Of a stretch of DNA of 64,000 nucleotides, positions 44,837 through 55,056 are shown piece after piece. Every line of letters starts with the position of its first letter. Positions within the stretch are counted from its first letter, which is position 1. The stretch is from Microplitis mediator (taxonomy: Eukaryota > Arthropoda > Insecta > Hymenoptera > Braconidae). Where the stretch lies: positions 12,571,104 to 12,635,103 of the forward strand of contig NC_079976.1 in the NCBI RefSeq assembly GCF_029852145.1. The letters run 5' to 3'. The notes beneath the pieces are model-generated. The model was given only the letters and a program-made list of their open reading frames with translations. It ran no database searches and was not told where the DNA came from. The position numbers and the translations under genes were made by a program.

Positions 44837-45479
44837 TAAAATATGATTATACATTTTTTTCCTCAAGTATATCTTTCATTTGTTGTTATGTATTTATAAT
44901 TTACAAACTAAAATCTATTTCCTGTTTTATATGTGTATAATGTTTATAATATTTTAGTTGATATTATATGATATGACAAAATTTAACTGCTGATGCAGAG
45001 ATTATTTTTGCAAATAACATTCAAGAACATATACAAACTAGAAAAATAATGATTCACACTTTAAACATGTAAATAAAGTAAATATTTGTTTAAATAGTGG
45101 TTTTTATTTTTTTTCTATATGGCGTACCTTTTTTAAAAATTTTAAAAGCACTTAAGTCTATAGGAAATTGGATGAGGAATCCAAAAAAAAATTATTTCAT
45201 AATTGTACCAGAACCGTAACATCGTGAAAAGTCGAAATTAAAACTAAAAAGTCATTTTTTTCGAGGTTGTTGTCGACCGATCAAGCTCCCAATTTTTTTC
45301 CGAGGAGCTACTATCGACCCCCAAAACATATCTCGAGTATAAGTCAATCGATAAAATAGTCTCTTACAATATTCATTTTATCTGATTTTTACATATTTGG
45401 CTTTTTCTCGAAGACCGATTGGTTTCAAAAGCTGAAACTCTCAGGATCTTAATATCTTATTAGTACCTAAAAATCCCCG

Positions 45480-46484
45480 CAGTATCAAGCCGATACCTTT
45501 CGGGGGCAAATTCACCATGCTTATACCCCTAGGGCCTTTAATTAAAAAATATTTTTATTATTATTAACCTCGTAGAGTTCATGATCATTAACGTTTAAAC
45601 TATCTAAGGAAGGTAGATGATGTGAAGAAAACTCGGTGAAAATTCTGCTGGACTCTGGGCGCGAACTTTTGTCCTTCTGATTGCTGGGTCCGAACGGTAG
45701 CTACTGTACGAACTCATTATTGTTGAACTGATACATATATATGATCTACTTATTAAACCATAGGTACAGCCAAACTTGGGTAATCCTACCTTGGCCCAAG
45801 TCTGGGTTGCAATCGGACGGCCAAGGCAGGGGCGTCCAGTCTTGGCTCAAGCTCGGGAAATTATTGTAACGGCCAGGACTGAGTGCCCAATCTTGAGCCA
45901 AGCATGGGCCAATATAGATATGCCAAAGCTAGGTTCCCCAGTGCTGGGTCAAGTAGGGACCTGTTGTTCAACTCTGGGAGCTCCTGCATGGGATATAAAA
46001 ATTGCGATCCGATTGATAGACAAAACTTTAGCGCAAAATGACCCAGAGGTACAATTTACTTGACTAGTATCTCTATCGAAACACAACCTACACCTAGCTT
46101 TACGTTCGAAAACCCATAAACGCAAACGGTATACTATCGGTGACGGATTCACGCGGGTCCAAGGATACAGAATTGAAAGTTCTGTCCAACGACTATGACC
46201 TCGAGCTACAATGCTCGAGTGTTTTTATATTTTTAATTCAATTTTAATGAGGAGTAATTTATTAATGTCATTGGTGGAAAATGACGATTGACTTCTTTTG
46301 CCGATCGGTCATTGGTTCGTTACATTTGCAATATCTCGTTCAACGCATAGAGGCAAATGTAGGTCTGTGCTTGCGCTGCGTTTTCGCAATTTCGAGAAAG
46401 AGGTGTCAGAAGTTCTAATTTATGTTTAAATTTGGCAATTAATGATAATAATAATTTTTTTAAAAATGTAGGTTGGACATAACA
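45480..46484 (+). mobile_element. 5'-truncated LTR, copy D of the TGTTATGTCC family
   Basis: The right end GGACATAACA (46475-46484) is preceded by CATTGGTGGAAAATGACGA and CGCTGCGTTTTCGC, which copies A and B have at the same place. No TGTTATGTCC start is visible to the left, so only the 3' part is secure (from about 46200). The left limit is arbitrary; the transposon duplication ends at 45475. Confidence 0.6.
45775..45970 (+). repeat. 51-bp minisatellite that keeps a reading frame
   Basis: Three full units of 51 bp and a partial fourth start with CTTGG(C/A)(C/T)CAAG. Because 51 is divisible by three, an open frame (45776-46063) shows 17-residue repeats starting P(T/V/I)L(A/S/G)Q. Units differ at many positions, yet there is no stop. 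It is probably a minisatellite inside or next to the LTR; a coding role is possible but unsupported. Confidence 0.65.
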
Positions 46485-46489
46485 CCATG

Positions 46490-47150
46490 TTATGCGATAG
46501 ATTTACATAAGACATTTTCATTCCATAATCATGCTTTAAACTTTACTGAAACTAAAGATCCAGATTTGTGTAACATTTGGGAAAGACCTTTGTTAGTCTT
46601 TCCTAAGAATGCTACTAGAGTCAATTCTCAACACTACTTTTCTTAACTATTTTTCACACAGCAACTCCGTATATTGCAAATAATTAATAGTTTAATGAGC
46701 TCTCTCAACAAACCTCTCAAAGCCCTAAAACATAAGTGTCACATGCTTTTGTAACACTTTACTAAAGACCGTGCTTCCAATAAATTAAATTAATATATCA
46801 ATAATAATATCATCTCAATCAAATGATTTCTAATTGCTCATAAAAACCACAACTGCAGAGACAGCCATTCACTTTGAAATTGATTGACATTTTTAACATA
46901 TATTCAATATTTCATACATCAGCTGTAATATTTATAGTCAGGCAAATGAATTATTTGAAATTCATTTGTTAACGGCATTATTAATTATTAAATTCAACAA
47001 ATACAAATGGCTATTTAATCTGCTATGTACAGGAGTTGTATTTACCAATGTATGTATCAATTAAGTTTGCATTATAATACATTTATTTACGTGTCATAAA
47101 CTATGGTAACTCGCACAGAAAGTATGAGATATGATTTTCATTTTATTCCA
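46490..47150. other. AT-rich spacer, no gene seen
   Basis: No recognisable element ends and no open frame of note. Confidence 0.4.
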
Positions 47151-47154
47151 TTTT

Positions 47155-48010
47155 TAACTTCCCGCTAAGAAAATTGAAAATTTTCAAAAATTCGGGAAGT
47201 TATTGGTTTCGGTCCGATTTGCAAAAACCAAATTTCTATCAAATTTTGACGTTTTGAGGTTCTAGAAAGCTATCCTAACTAATTTCACGATGATGTCCGA
47301 GTGTATGTATGTGTGTACGTATGTATGTATGTAAATATTCATAGCTCTTGAACGGATGAACCGATTTTGATCGTTGAGGTGTCATTCGACGCGGCTTGTT
47401 AATATCTTGAAGCTGTAAAAACTTGAGCTTAATTGGTAGGGTGCGTTCGGAGATATTTCGAAAATAAAATTTTTTCAAAAGTGTTTTTTTTTGGATAACT
47501 GTTAATGTGCTCAATGGATTGATTCCAAAATCTAATCAGCTCCAAAGCTTTATAAGCCGCGTCGAATGCCACCTCAACCATCAAAATCGGTTCATTCGTT
47601 CGAGAGAAACCATTGAATTTCAAAATTTGATTAGCTTTAGAACTTGATAAAACACGTGGATTGCCGCCTCAACCGTCTTAATCGGTCAATTCGTTCACGA
47701 GATATCGTTGATTAAAAAAATAGTGAAAACCGATTTTTTTTGGATGTCTACAAAAAAATTGGATCATTCGATTTCAAAATCTAATCAGCTCTAGAACTTA
47801 ATAAAACGCGTCTATTGCCGCCTCAACGTTCAGAATCGGTTAATTCGTTCGCGAGATATCGTGGGAGAAAGAAATGCTAAAAAATGGTTTTTTTGAAAAC
47901 AATGGCATACAAAAGTATTATCGAGCTCGAAAATGTACTCACAATAATGTTTTCAAGCTCAACGAGCTCGAAAACAGCGAGAAGTTTTGGATAGACCGAT
48001 TTTTTTTATT
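47155..48010 (+). mobile_element. CTTCCCGCTAAG-family repeat, copy 1
   Basis: Starts AACTTCCCGCTAAGAAAATT and continues with TATTGGTTTCGGTCCGATTT, (GTAT)n, GAACGGATGAACCGATTTTGA, GGTGTCATTCGACGCGGCTT, several GAGCTCGAAAA palindromes and ACCGATTTTTTTTATTT. The same order of boxes recurs at 51.2-52.0 (reverse), 52.3-53.15, 53.77-54.54 and, shortened, 54.58-55.06 kb. It is non-coding. The right end lacks the expected inverted CTTCCCGC end in this copy. Confidence 0.75.
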
Positions 48011-48816
48011 TTTTTCACCCATTCCTTGCGGTTTTAGGATTATAATCCAGAGCGGAGTTCAACGTTAATAAATTGAAATTTAAGTGCCTTACGAATTCGA
48101 GATAATAGAATTCGATGCTGTTCACTGTAATATTTGTTTGTTTTATATTCTATTCAACATTCACATTGCACCTATAATTAAATAGTCTTTACACAAATAT
48201 AACGAATATTCATATAATTTAATCACGAATATATTTTAGATTATTTCACAATAAATTTATTTACAAATAATTGAATAAAGAATTTATTGATTACTTTTAT
48301 TTTTAAAATTTGTAAAAATTATTTAAATTTATTTAACTGAAGATTTTGCTCAGTATTGTAACAATAAAGCTGAAAATTTAAACCAATGTAAAATTCATTT
48401 GTTGAAAAATTTTTTCGACAAATAATGAAAGTTAAATAATAAAAATGTATTGGATAATATAATGATTATGACTGTTAAATAACATTCAAATGAGCCTTTA
48501 TCAATAATTCAACAAGTAATCAAAAAAATTTGTTTCATGCCATGTTTGGTCAAAAGCAATGCGTGTTAAATTTAACAATATAAATAGAATAACATATTGT
48601 TAAATTTAATATGGATTGCTTTTAACCAAACATGGCCAATATATGAAAAAAAAAAACATTTTTTTTTATATATTATCATTATGGTCTATAAAAATTATTG
48701 AATACAACAAATGTTATGTAGAAGAAGATCGGGCGAAATTGGGTGACCATGAAATTTTTTTTTTCTTTTTTACAGAATTAAATTGTAATTTATGACTTAA
48801 AATTATTTCTAAGCTA
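48010..48816. other. AT-rich spacer with one small hairpin
   Basis: Nothing recognisable except the hairpin at 48541-48635. Confidence 0.4.
48541..48635. repeat. 95-bp imperfect hairpin
   Basis: CATGTTTGGTCAAAAGCAAT...GTTAAATTTAACAATAT pairs with ATATTGTTAAATTTAATATG...ATTGCTTTTAACCAAACATG around a 13-base loop, with a few mismatches. It has the size of a miniature element or a microRNA precursor; nothing decides between them. Confidence 0.65.
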
Positions 48817-49715
48817 CACTTATCCAAAAAATTAAAGAAACAAGAAAATTTTTTAGTGATTTTTGGAAGTCTGTATTTTCGTGAAAAATGATCGTTTTGA
48901 AAAAACAAAAAAATCAAATTGAAGCTTGAAATTTCTAGTTTAAAGATCTTTCCGCAAAATAATTTTTTGAGCCACGATTTTTGCGGAATCATAAGAAAAA
49001 GGTCAAGACAAAATTTTTCTAAATTTTTTAGTTTTGTTTTTTAGGTCTACGGGCCCGGGAAAATTTTTTCCGAAAAAACCAATTACTGGCTCGTTTAGGA
49101 AATTTAATCAGCTACAATTTGCTTTATTTGTTTCTCTGTACGACAGTTTGCTGCTGAGATATCAGCCTTCAGATGAAAAAGGATCATTTGGTCTTTGATT
49201 ATCGATATCTCAGCAACTAATGATCGCACAGTAATTTGAAGGACAGTTTGAGAAACTTGAATAAATTCCCTACAAGCTTCATTTTTCGATTTAAAAAAAA
49301 AAAATTTTTATTATCCTTAACATCAATTTGAAAAACCCACATAAAATGGACATTTTCTGGTTTTTTAGTCAACTCATCGCTACTTTGCAAATATTGATGG
49401 AAAGGTCAATGTTGCCAGGTGATTTGTACAGTTTAATGTACCCCCAAAAACCCTGGAAATATTCAGATTGATCCATCGAACCGTTTGTCCGGTCCGATTG
49501 CTCAAAGTTTTGCAAAACAATTAAAGGAACAAGTTTTGTTCCTTAAATTGTGTAATCGTTATCAAAATGAAAAAATAAATTTTTTTTCGGATTTTCTTTC
49601 ATTTTTGCATTAGTTATTCAGTGAATGTAAGGTAAAGAGAAAAAAAAAAAATTTTTCAAAAACGAGATAAAACAAGAATTTTTTTACGTTTTACTCGCGG
49701 GTTTTTTTTTTTTTT
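48817..49715 (+). mobile_element. single arm of the CACTTATCC hairpin family
   Basis: After TA at 48815-48816, CACTTATCCAAAAAATT and the whole left-arm sequence of 7614-9396 follow in order, to the loop region (TTTTTTACGTTTTACTCGCGGG near 49685-49705). The second arm is absent; a solo LTR begins 20 bp further on. Either half the hairpin was lost or this is the ancestral single-arm form. Confidence 0.85.
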
Positions 49716-49735
49716 TTTTCGTTGTTTATATATAT

Positions 49736-50786
49736 TGTAACATGAGGAAATTCGACCTCGACCCGTGGTTCAATATTATTTGAATAAAATAAATAGTTAT
49801 CCGGTGAGCCAATTCGAGTGACACCTATGAGCAAAGATTTCGACTTTGACCAAGCAATCGACTCGACGCATTGATTGTCACCAGAGATCCGGGATAGACA
49901 CCGAACTGAACGGCCACGTTTATTTTTATTTTTTGAACAATTCTCCTCCGACCAACCGAACAATTTCGATTCCGAGTTCAGAACAATTAAATTATTGATC
50001 AAAGTGACCGACAAGTAAATTCCGAGTGAACAATAAACCGACGATTGTGAACAAGCCGAAGCATCGGCGCGATTTTGAACAAAGTGTATATGTGATTTTA
50101 TTATTGAACAAGTGAACCGCGTTTGTGTAATAATTAAAAAAATTAATTAATTAATTACGCGCAATAATTATTTGATCGTGTAATTTAACACGTTACCGAA
50201 ATAAAATATTATTTTATATTTTATTTTATTTCTTCGAGCAATTCTGAGAACTACGGCTTATCTGTGTCTCATTCGCAACAGCAGTCTTGTCACCTCGCCG
50301 TGTAAGAATACTCTGACGTCACTCGTCAAGTATTTCTTTAATACTTCCGCTGTATGTGTGGCTCCGGACAATAAAATTATATTTTTTTAATTTCGTAAAT
50401 CGACTGTGTTTCTCCGAGCAATGAACTAATTGTGTTTTCGATCAACTACGATTTTTTTTTGATAATATTGTTTATATCGAGTCAAGCCGACAACGGCATT
50501 TATATTTTTTTTGTAACCGATAACTTTGTTTGTGAAACCGATCAACGATTTTGTTTAATTAAATACGACTGATTATTTGTTTAACTCTGATCAATTATTT
50601 ATCGTAATCTTAAGTGCCTGACCTTTCCCCGATTCGCCACCCTGAGCCGATTTTGATAATTGTTTATTTGGTGATTATAAAATCACCTGGCGCCCAACTT
50701 AATAATTTTGAACAAGGTAGCCAAAAATCGTAAGTGTATTCGGACTTCACTCCGGTAGATCCCCGGTGGTGAAAAAACCCGTTACA
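49736..50786. mobile_element. solo LTR with TGTAAC / GTTACA ends
   Basis: TGTAACATGAGG at 49736 and CCCGTTACA ending at 50786 have inverted TGTAAC/GTTACA tips. ATAT lies on both sides, though the surrounding TATATA makes the duplication ambiguous. The interior has repeated CCGA(C/A)CAA/GAACAA words. A TGGCGCCCAAC box at about 50687 resembles the primer site used after some Gypsy-type LTRs, so the real LTR might end there and the rest be leader. No coding region. Confidence 0.65.
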
Positions 50787-50802
50787 ATATATATAAACAA
50801 TA

Positions 50803-50814
<12 letters not shown>

Positions 50815-50864
<50 letters not shown>
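50815..50864. repeat. (TA)n microsatellite
   Basis: Pure TA run of about 50 bp; AATATATA and CATATA words extend it. Confidence 0.9.
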
Positions 50865-50868
<4 letters not shown>

Positions 50869-50879
50869 CATATATTTAT

Positions 50880-51245
50880 ATATCCATATAAGTATAAACG
50901 TATGGATGATATATTGTTATGTATAAACACATTATTGGATTTCACATGAGTGTTGATGTGAATAGAATGAATGCGCATTTATGTCGAGTGGATGAATTTT
51001 CACTGCAGTAAAAGATAGACTTATATGAAGAATAGTAGACGAGAATAGAATATGATACACGATAGGATAAAATAGAATAGAATAGGGTAGAATGGGAAGT
51101 TCAAGCTTAACAGCAACGCGTATAACTCGCGGAATGTTGGTAGAGTATGCCCAGCTTACATACTTGAATGAAGCTGAAGTACTTCAATAAGTATATACAT
51201 AGTAGGGTGTCCAAAAATAAACATATTTTTTTTTTTAACGTCTTA
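50880..51245. other. spacer, no gene seen
   Basis: Mixed AT-rich sequence with a short (AGAATAGAATAG)-type simple repeat near 51040-51095. Confidence 0.4.
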
Positions 51246-51248
51246 TGA

Positions 51249-52050
51249 GCAAAAGTTATTTTATATTATAAAAAATCGGTCTATCGGTTGACCTGCGGGC
51301 CAGCCCTAAAACTTCCCGCTGTTTTCGAGCTCCTTGAGCTCGAAGACTTTGTCGTGAATACATTTTCGAGCTCGAAAATCGTTTTGTATGCCGTTCTTTT
51401 CGAAAAAAATAGTTTTTTACTATTTTTTCTCCAACGATATTTCTCAAACGAATGACCCGATTGAGACGATTGAGGTGGCAATCGACGCTTTTATTAAGTT
51501 CTAAAGCTGATCGAATTTTGAATTCGATTTATCGAGTCGTTTTTGAGATATTTAAAAAAAAATAAAAAATAAATTTTTTTTTTAACTCTTTCGACAACGG
51601 TTTCTCTTGAACGAATTAACCGATTATGATGGTTGAGGTGGCATTCGATGCGGCTTATAAAGCTCTAGAGCCAAGTCCATTTTGGAATCAATCCATTGAG
51701 CACATTAAAAGTTATCCAAAAAAAACACTTTTGAAAAAATTTTATTTTTGGAATATCTCTGAACGGCCCTACCGATCAAGCTCAATTTTCTTACAGCTTC
51801 AAGATATTGACAAGCCGCGTTGAATTACACCTCAAAGTTCAAAATCGGTTCATCCGTTCAAAAGATACAGGTATTTACATACGTACATACATACATACAC
51901 TCGGACATCATCGTGAAATTAGTCAGAATAGCTTCCTAGGACCTCAATACGTTGACATCTGATGAAAATTCGATTTTCGTAAATCGGACCGAAACCGATA
52001 ACTTCCCGAATTTTTGAAAATTTTCAATTTTCTTAGCGGGAAGGTAAAAA
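51249..52050 (-). mobile_element. CTTCCCGCTAAG-family repeat, copy 2 (reverse)
   Basis: Reverse complement of the same box order as copy 1, ending CAATTTTCTTAGCGGGAAGG at 52030-52049. It carries GAGCTCCTTGAGCTCGAAGA and CATTTTCGAGCTCGAAAAT palindromes. It lies about 285 bp from copy 3 in opposite orientation, so the pair forms a large inverted repeat. Confidence 0.75.
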
Positions 52051-52234
52051 AAATCCTCATAAAATTTCAGCCAGATATCTTTAAAATTGAGCTATCACAG
52101 AGGGGGGTCGTTTTTCTCATATAAAATACACGCAAAAATTTGTCATTCTAGTTTTTCGTTATTATGACTATGCAAAAATTTTTTATTTAAATTCGGCCTG
52201 GTATAATTTCGTAGAAAAATAAATTCTCTACAAA

Positions 52235-53300
52235 AAATGGCTGATGCATTATGTACGTCGAGCGAACCGGGAAAAAGTTACGGGACTTCGAAGATCAACA
52301 AAAATTTAGTTTCCTTAGTGTTAAATTTTTTTAACTTCCCGCTAAGAAAATTGTAAATTTTCAAAAATTCGAGAAGTTATTGGTTTCGGTCCGATTTACG
52401 AAAATCGAATTTTCATCAGATATCGATGTTTTAAGGTCCTAGGAAGCTATTCTGACTAATTTCAAGATGATGTCCGAGTGTATGTATGTATGTACGTACG
52501 TACGTATGTAAATACCTGTATCTATTGAACGGATTAACCGATTTTGAACTTTAAGGTGTCATTCGACGCGGCTTATTAATTCCTACGAACTGCGAAAAAT
52601 TGAGCTTGATCGGTAGGGCTCGTTCAGAGATATTCCAAAAATAACATTTTTTCAAAAGTGTTTTTTTCGAGTAACTTTTAATGTGCTTGATGGATTGATT
52701 TCAAAATGGACTGGGCTCTAGAGCTTTATTAGCCGCGTCAAATGTCACCTCAACCATAAAAATTGGTTTATTCGTTCAAGAGAAACCGTTGTCGAAAAAA
52801 TTAAAAAAATAAAATTTTTTATTTTTTTCGAAATATCTCAAAAACGACTCGATAAATCGAATTCAAAATTCGATCAGCTTTCGAACTTGATAAAACGCTT
52901 CAATTGCCACCCCAACCGTCTCAATCGGCTTATTCGTTTGAGAGATATCGTTGAAGAAAAAATGGTAAAAAACTATTTTTTTCGAAAAGAACGACATGCA
53001 AAAGTATTTTCGAGCTCGAAGAGCTCGAAAATGTATTTACGACGAAGTTTTCGAGCTCAAGGAGCTCGAACACAACGGGAAGCTTTAGGGCTGGCAGGGT
53101 CAACCGATAGACAGATTTTTTTATTTTTTTTCAACAAGAACGTGCTTGTCAAAATTTGAAAAAAAGAATTTTTGATAGAATAAAAATGAAAAGTAATAAA
53201 AAAAAACTTCACACTGAGGAAACTAAATTTTGTTGATCTTCAAAGCCCGTAACTTTTTCCCAGTTCGTTTGAGGTACATAATGCATTCCCTGATTAAAAA
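52235..53300. mobile_element. element with ~85-bp inverted ends, interrupted by a CTTCCCGC copy
   Basis: 52240-52325 (ATGCATTATGTAC, GTTACGGG, TTCGAAGATCAACAAAA) is inverted at 53212-53295. Directly inside both ends lies the CTTCCCGC copy 3 (52333-53150), so the outer element was small and non-coding. The outer limits are approximate. Confidence 0.6.
52333..53150 (+). mobile_element. CTTCCCGCTAAG-family repeat, copy 3
   Basis: AACTTCCCGCTAAGAAAATTG, then the same boxes as copy 1, two clusters of GAGCTCGAAGAGCTCGAAAA near 53010-53070, and GGTCAACCGATAGACAGATTT at the end. Confidence 0.8.
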
Positions 53301-53770
53301 AAAGTATTTGACAGGATTAAAATAATTTATATCCTCATGAATGCTATCCAATCCTGAAAATATGATTCAGACGGATTCAACATGATTAAAATTTTTGAAT
53401 TCTGTTAAATACTATTTAATTCTAAAAATATGATTTAACAGGATTTGAAATGATTCGAATTGTTAAATACTGTCAAATGCTTGTAAATCCTAAAATTATG
53501 ATTAATTAAGATTTAAGATTATTGAAAATTTCGAATCCTACCAAATACTTCTAAATTCTAAAAATATGATTCATAATGATTTAAGATGATTAGAAATTTT
53601 AAATACTTTCAAATACTTCTAAATCCTAAAAATATGATTCATAATGAATCATTATTAATGATATAAGGTGACTCAAAATTTTGAATACTATTCAGTAATT
53701 TTTCACTCTAGAAATAAGATGCGAAAAAAATTTAAGATAATTGGAAATTCGAAACACTCTCAAATACTTT
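53300..53770. repeat. ~75-bp minisatellite, about five units
   Basis: Recurring blocks are AAATACTTCTAAATCCTAAA, AATATGATTCATAATGATTT and AAGATGATTAGAAATTTT. The unit is about 70-80 bp, diverged between copies. It lies between two CTTCCCGC copies. Confidence 0.7.
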
Positions 53771-53771
53771 T

Positions 53772-54540
53772 TAACTTCCCGCTATGAAAATTGTAAATTT
53801 TCAAAAATTCGGGAAGTTATTGGTTTTGGTCCGATTTTCGAAAATCAAATTTCTGAGAGATCTTGAAGTTTTAAGCTTCTACGAAGCTATTCCGACTAAC
53901 TTCAAGTTGATCTCCGAGTATATGTACGTACATACGTACGTATGTAAATATCTGTATCTTTTGAACGGATGAACCGATTTCGATCATCAAGGTTGCATTT
54001 GACGCGGCTTGTCAACATCTCGAAGCTGTAAGAAATTGAGCTTGACCGGTAAGGCTCGTTTGGAGATATTCTAAAAATAAATTTTTTCTAAAAATGTTAT
54101 TCTTTGATAACTTGTAATGTGTTCGATGGATTGATTCTTAAATCAACTGGGCTCTGAAACTTTATAAGCCGCGTCGAATGACACCTCAACCAGTAATATC
54201 GGTTCATTCGTTCAAGAGAAATCGTTGTCGAAAGGATTAAAAAAAATTTTTTTTTAGTTTTTTCGAAATTTCTCAAAAACGATTCTATAAATCAATTTCA
54301 AACGTTGATCAGCTTTAGAATTCGATAAAACGCGTTGATTGCCACCTCGACCGTCTCAATCGGTTAATTCGTTTGAGAGATATCGTTGGAGAAAAAATGG
54401 TAAAGAACGTTTTTTCTCGAAAAGAACGGCAAACAAAAGTATTTTCGAGTTCGAGCAGCTCGAAAATGCAGTCACAACAATTTTTTCGAGCTCAAGGAGC
54501 TCGCAGGGTCAACCGATAGACCGATTTTTTATTTTATAAA
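53772..54540 (+). mobile_element. CTTCCCGCTAAG-family repeat, copy 4
   Basis: Starts AACTTCCCGCTATGAAAATT; same order of boxes; ends GGTCAACCGATAGACCGATT near 54530. Confidence 0.8.
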
Positions 54541-54576
54541 ATCGCGATTAAAAATACTTATTAGAGATGAAAAATT

Positions 54577-55056
54577 TTTAACTTCCCGCTAAGAAAATTA
54601 AAAATTTTCGAAAATTGAGAAGTTATTGTTTTTACCCCGTTGTTCGAAAATCGAGTTTTCATCAGATCTCGACGTTTTGAGGTCCTAAGAAGCTTCCCTG
54701 ACTATTCCCGCAATTGTGTGTGTGTGTTAGTAAGTTATCGTTATCGAAAGAAAACCGGAGAAAATGTTTTTTCAGAATTACTCCGAAATCCCTAGTTCGA
54801 TCAATTCAAACTTGAAAATTCATTGTGAGGCTTAAAAAACTACGTCGAATCCGGCCAACCGCATAAAAATCGGTTCATTCCTTCAAAAGTTATGGCGGCT
54901 TGAAAATTCAAAAAATAGTCTTTTATTAAACTTCTATCAGACCTTCGAGCTCGAAGAGCTCAAAATTACACGAAAATTATATTTTTGAACTCGAAGAGCT
55001 CAAAAACGTAATAAGTGCAATTTTGAGCGCTTAAGTATAAAAATTAGCGGGAAGTT
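54577..55056 (+). mobile_element. CTTCCCGC family, 480-bp copy with both ends
   Basis: AACTTCCCGCTAAGAAAATT at the left and AAAAATTAGCGGGAAGTT at the right show that the family has terminal inverted repeats. This copy is internally short but keeps the GAGCTCGAAGAGCTCAAAA palindromes. Confidence 0.75.

Larger units (their letters stand above)
41091..45475. mobile_element. 4.4-kb inverted duplication of a DNA transposon 3' end
   Basis: Outer arms 41091-41643 and 44925-45475 are reverse complements (landmarks GGGGGTCGATAGTAGCTCC, CCGATCAAGCTCCCAATTT and GGCGTACCTTTTTT). The inverted match resumes inside as 43790-44243 against 44464-44924. The left copy is therefore one continuous arm of about 1.0 kb, split by an insertion at 41643/43788. 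The unpaired centre (44244-44463) belongs to the coding sequence of the right copy. The arms are the C-terminus of a transposase plus the element's 3' terminal sequence. Autonomous parts are missing. Confidence 0.85.

Noticed and set aside
50680..50710. TGGCGCCCAAC as a primer-binding site of a full Gypsy element
   Set aside because: The TG...CA tips and ATAT flanks extend past it to 50786 and no gag or pol follows; kept only as a remark.
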